Of a DNA stretch of 64,000 nucleotides, positions 60,884 through 64,000 are shown piece by piece (positions within the stretch are counted from its first letter, which is position 1; each line of letters starts with the position of its first letter). Made by a program: the position numbers and the translations under genes. Source of the DNA: Candidatus Microbacterium phytovorans (lineage in GTDB: Bacteria; Actinomycetota; Actinomycetes; Actinomycetales; Microbacteriaceae); contig CP119321.1 of the NCBI GenBank assembly GCA_029202445.1, positions 1,116,001-1,180,000 of the forward strand, read 5' to 3'. Below the pieces are notes generated by a model. It did no database searches, had not been told where the DNA came from, and worked only from the letters and a program-made list of their open reading frames with translations.

Positions 60884-62302
60884 ATGAGCACGAGCGACAG
60901 CGACACGATCGCCGACACCCCCGCCACGGCAGAGCCGCAGGAGAACGCGAACCGCAAGCAGCCCTTCCCGCAGGGCTTCCTCGACACGATCTCGACGGGG
61001 TGGGCGGAACGGCCCGACGCCACCCCGGTGGAACGCGCGCAGGCTCCCTATGCCGCCGCTCGGCGCCGGGCCGTCTCCGCGGCGTTCCCGGGGCGGCGCC
61101 TCGTCATCCCCGCCGGCTCGCTCAAGCAGCGCTCCAACGACACGGACTACCCGTTCCGTGCGCACTCCGCGTTCGCCCACCTCACGGGTTGGGCGTCCGA
61201 CGCCGTCCCCGACTCGGTCCTCGTCTTCGACCCCTCGGACGACGGCCACACCGCGACGGTGTACCTGCGTGAGCGCGCAGATCGCACGACGGCCGAGTTC
61301 TACGCGGATGCCACGGTCGGCGAGTTCTGGATCGGCCCGCGTCCGGCGCTGGCCGGCGTGGCAGCCGACCTCGGCATCGCGACGGCGCACCTCGACGATT
61401 TCACACCGGCTGAGGGCGATGTCGTGCTGGATGCCGACGCGGATCTCACCCGGTTCGTCTCGGAGCTGCGGCTCGTGAAGGACGCGTACGAGATCGAGCA
61501 GATGCGGCAGGCCGTCGCGGTGACCGCCCGCGGATTCGACGACATCGTCGCCGACCTCCCGCGCATCGCGCAGACGCCGCGCGGCGAGCGTGCGGTGGAA
61601 GGGATCTTCCACCACCGAGCACGGGTCGAGGGCAACGGCGAGGGGTACGACACGATCGCCGCCTCCGGGCCGCACGCGTGCTATCTGCACTGGACGCGCA
61701 ATGACGGTCCCGTCGTCGCCGGAGACCTGATCCTCATCGACGCGGGCGCGGAAGTCGACAGCCTCTACACCGCCGACATCACCCGCACCCTCCCGGTATC
61801 GGGCACGTTCACGCCGATCCAGCGGAAGATCTACGAAGCCGTCCGGGAAGCCGCCGATGCCGCCTTCGCGGCAGCGCGCCCCGGCGTGACCTTCCGTTCG
61901 ATCCACGAGGCGGCCATGCGTGTGATCGCGGCGCGCGTCGCGGAATGGGGTCTGCTCCCCGTCTCGGCCGAGGAGGCGCTGGATGCCGACAACGGCGGCC
62001 AGCACCGCCGCTACATGGTGCACGGAACGAGCCACCACCTCGGGATCGACGTGCACGACTGCGCCCAGGCCCGACGGGAGATGTACTACGACGGCATCCT
62101 GGAAGCGGGGATGGTGTTCACGATCGAGCCCGGTCTCTACTTCCAGATCGACGACCTGACCGTGCCGGAGGAGTTCCGTGGAATCGGGGTGCGCATCGAG
62201 GATGACATCCTCATGACGGCGGACGGACCCGAGAACCTCTCCGCCGGCATCCCTCGCACCGCGGACGAGGTCGAGGCCTGGATCGCGCGGCTCACCGCGT
62301 GA
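60884..62302 (+). CDS. pepP: Xaa-Pro aminopeptidase (aminopeptidase P)
   Basis: A 472-residue metallopeptidase removing N-terminal residues before proline. The N-terminal domain spans ~40-200; the pita-bread catalytic domain carries the two-metal ligands in LIDAGAEVDSLYTADITRT, HGTSHHLGIDVHD, FTIEPGLY and GVRIEDDI. All five ligands appear present. The first ~25 residues are a disordered acidic lead. The stop overlaps the GTG of the next gene, so the two are coupled. Confidence 0.95.
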   Translation: MSTSDSDTIADTPATAEPQENANRKQPFPQGFLDTISTGWAERPDATPVERAQAPYAAARRRAVSAAFPGRRLVIPAGSLKQRSNDTDYPFRAHSAFAHLTGWASDAVPDSVLVFDPSDDGHTATVYLRERADRTTAEFYADATVGEFWIGPRPALAGVAADLGIATAHLDDFTPAEGDVVLDADADLTRFVSELRLVKDAYEIEQMRQAVAVTARGFDDIVADLPRIAQTPRGERAVEGIFHHRARVEGNGEGYDTIAASGPHACYLHWTRNDGPVVAGDLILIDAGAEVDSLYTADITRTLPVSGTFTPIQRKIYEAVREAADAAFAAARPGVTFRSIHEAAMRVIAARVAEWGLLPVSAEEALDADNGGQHRRYMVHGTSHHLGIDVHDCAQARREMYYDGILEAGMVFTIEPGLYFQIDDLTVPEEFRGIGVRIEDDILMTADGPENLSAGIPRTADEVEAWIARLTA

Positions 62303-64000
62303 GCTACACCCCTCCGCCGACGACGACGACACGCCCTCAGTTGGAGGGCGTACACGGCTTCGCCGCCTCGACGCACTGGCTCGCCACCGGTGCGGCGCAG
62401 GCGGTGCTCGAGCGCGGCGGGAACGCGTTCGACGCGGTCGTGGCGGGCGGGTTCGTCCTCCACGTGGTGGAGCCGCACCTCAACGGACCCGGCGGTGATC
62501 TGGTCGGAATCTTCCAGACTGCCGGCGCGACCGCTCCGACGGTCCTCATGGGCCAGGGCGCTGCTCCCCGCGGTGCGACGATCGCGCACTTCCGCGCGCA
62601 GGGTCTCGAGCTCGTGCCCGGCGCGGGCGGGCTCGCGGCCGCCGTTCCGCTCGCCGTCGACGCGTGGCTCCTGCTTCTGCGCGACCACGGCACCCTCGAC
62701 CTCGATGACGTGCTGGGCGCCGCGATCACCTATGCGCGCGAGGGTCACCCGCTCCTCCCCGCAGCGGCGGCGACCATCGGACGAGTGGCAGAACTCTTCC
62801 GTGCGCACTGGCCGACGTCCGCGGCGTTGTGGATGCCGGAGGGCACCGCGCCCCGCGGCGGCGATCTCGTGCGCAACCCCGCCTATGCCGACGTCCTGCA
62901 GGATCTCGCCGACACGTCCGCGGCGGCCGGGGGCGATCGGGGTGCTCGCATCGACGCCGCCCGCGCGCGCTGGCGGACGATCCTGCACGCCGCCGTCGCC
63001 TTCCTCGCGCACCCTCATCGGCACTCCACGGGAACTGATCACGCCGCCGTCCTCGCCGATGCGGACGTCGACTCCCTCGCCGCCTCGTACGAGCCGGCGG
63101 TCACGGCGACGTTCCGCGGCCGCACGGTCGCGAAGGCGGGGACGTGGACGCAGGGTCCGGCGCTGCTGCAGGCGCTGCGCCTTCTGGAGCCGATGACCGA
63201 CGACCGCCTCGACCCGTCCACCGTCGATGGCGCGCACACGATCATCGAAGTGCTCAAGCTCGCCCTGGCCGATCGAGACGCGCACTTCGGCGACGGCGTC
63301 GATCCGAGCCCGCTGCTCGACGATGCGTACCTGGACGGTCGGCGCACTCTCCTCGGTGCACAGGCCTCGCAGGAGTGGCGTCCAGGCTCCCCCACGGGTG
63401 AAGCGCCTCACCGCCCACCGCTGTTCACGGCATCCGCTGCGGATTCGGGGACGGGAGAGCCCACGGTGTCGTCCAGCGGCGAGACCCGAGGCGACACCTG
63501 TCACATCGACGTCGTGGACCGCTGGGGGAACATCGTCGCCGTGACACCTTCTGGCGGGTGGCTCCAGTCGTCGCCGACGGTGCCCGAACTCGGCTTCTGC
63601 CTGGGCACGCGCCTGCAGATGTGCTGGCTCGACCCCGAGTCGCCCTCCGCGTTGCGGCCCGGCGCGCGTCCGCGGACGACGCTCACTCCGACCCTGCTCT
63701 TGGAGGACGGGCTCCCCGTCGCCGCCCTCGGCACGCCCGGAGGTGACCAGCAGGATCAATGGCAGCTCCCCCTTCTGCTGCGGATGCTCGTCGGCGGCTA
63801 CACCGCGCAGGAGGCGATCGACGCACCGACCCTGCACACCACCGCTCTCATCGACTCCTTCTGGCCGCGCACCTGGAATCCGGCCGGGGTGGTCGCGGAG
63901 GACCGCCTCGGCGACGATGTCATCGCCGGGCTGATCGAGCGCGGTCACGACGTGAGACGTGCGGGTGACTGGACCCTCGGCAGGCTGTCGGCGGTCGGCA
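62299..64000 (+). CDS. Gamma-glutamyltransferase-family amidohydrolase (C-terminus beyond window)
   Basis: The frame stays open from GTG 62299 to the window edge, giving 567 residues. It is an Ntn-hydrolase of the GGT superfamily, with an ERGGNAFDAVVAGGF start region, EPHLNGPGGDL (~66-76), and a predicted autocleavage/nucleophile Thr in GDTCHIDVVDRWGN (~residue 401). The later TPSGGWLQSSP and GFCLGTRLQM segments resemble the YwrD/HpxW-type subgroup (oxamate amidohydrolase-like) rather than classical GGT. No signal peptide is seen, so it is cytoplasmic. GTG overlaps the pepP stop by 4 nt. Confidence 0.88.
   Translation, partial: MSYTPPPTTTTRPQLEGVHGFAASTHWLATGAAQAVLERGGNAFDAVVAGGFVLHVVEPHLNGPGGDLVGIFQTAGATAPTVLMGQGAAPRGATIAHFRAQGLELVPGAGGLAAAVPLAVDAWLLLLRDHGTLDLDDVLGAAITYAREGHPLLPAAAATIGRVAELFRAHWPTSAALWMPEGTAPRGGDLVRNPAYADVLQDLADTSAAAGGDRGARIDAARARWRTILHAAVAFLAHPHRHSTGTDHAAVLADADVDSLAASYEPAVTATFRGRTVAKAGTWTQGPALLQALRLLEPMTDDRLDPSTVDGAHTIIEVLKLALADRDAHFGDGVDPSPLLDDAYLDGRRTLLGAQASQEWRPGSPTGEAPHRPPLFTASAADSGTGEPTVSSSGETRGDTCHIDVVDRWGNIVAVTPSGGWLQSSPTVPELGFCLGTRLQMCWLDPESPSALRPGARPRTTLTPTLLLEDGLPVAALGTPGGDQQDQWQLPLLLRMLVGGYTAQEAIDAPTLHTTALIDSFWPRTWNPAGVVAEDRLGDDVIAGLIERGHDVRRAGDWTLGRLSAVG

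Noticed and set aside
60821-62332. Long reverse open frame opposite pepP
   Set aside because: Low-complexity Arg/Asp-rich translation, no motifs, mirrors the GC-biased codons of pepP. The same reasoning removed long shadows opposite adnA, adnB, UPF0182 and ligD.

Overview
The window is chromosomal DNA from a high-GC actinobacterium, most likely Microbacteriaceae and Microbacterium-like. This rests on very high G+C with G/C-ending codons, frequent GTG starts, actinobacterial-only families (DUF3039, DUF3107, DUF2342/zinc metalloprotease, UPF0182, AdnA/AdnB), Ku plus multidomain LigD, and a C50-carotenoid operon. It is almost fully coding: no gap exceeds about 205 bases and no IS, prophage, CRISPR or rRNA is seen.

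Layout. 1-2.8 kb: truncated TadA/CpaF ATPase, an FNT channel, tRNA-Leu(UAG), a DedA protein. 2.8-6.3 kb: divergent ku and ligD (bacterial NHEJ). 6.3-11.1 kb: housekeeping genes (CDF metal exporter, the overlapping murI-rph-rdgB operon, pncB, a DUF3039 zinc-ribbon protein). 11.2-14.3 kb: an ABC permease and an ATPase with an unusual 280-residue histone-like/acidic tail. 14.5-17.3 kb: a sugar/choline nucleotidyltransferase, small conserved unknowns and an XRE regulator. 17.4-28.4 kb: a maltokinase-like gene, then a surface-polymer locus (acyltransferase, a TagF-glycosyltransferase fusion, a GT2, two more TagF-type CDP-glycerol transferases) around a secreted CAP/Ig-like protein. 28.4-32.6 kb: HtrA protease, a DapC-like aminotransferase beside an omega-amidase-like hydrolase, and a DUF6328 membrane protein. 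32.7 kb: initiator tRNA-fMet with a strong terminator. 32.8-38.9 kb: a divergent MarR regulator and idi-crtE-crtB-crtI-crtYe-crtYf-crtEb, a C50 carotenoid operon whose genes nearly all overlap. 39-58.9 kb: a block matching, from memory, the gene content of M. tuberculosis Rv3193c-Rv3211: UPF0182, Lon/PDZ protease, DUF2342, ThiF/cyclodehydratase-like, UvrD2, NudC, a predicted pseudokinase, AdnB, AdnA, DUF3107, ferritin-like, DEAD-box helicase. 58.9-64 kb: PHP phosphoesterase, membrane EEP phosphatase/nuclease, aminopeptidase P, and a truncated gamma-glutamyltransferase-family gene.

Two features of organisation recur. First, about 19 genes carry a TANNNT-like -10 hexamer whose last base lies 6-9 nt (mostly 6-7) before the start codon, implying widespread leaderless mRNAs; genes inside operons instead use Shine-Dalgarno sites and ATGA/GTGA overlaps. 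Second, at 28368-28406 a perfect 16-bp inverted repeat holds the -10 box of a TagF-like gene in its loop and that gene's GTG start in one arm. This looks like a combined terminator, promoter and translation-insulation element. Other points to check are a 158-bp antisense overlap in which two conserved protein motifs share the same DNA (45487-45644) and a kinase-fold protein lacking the catalytic residues (48187-49410).
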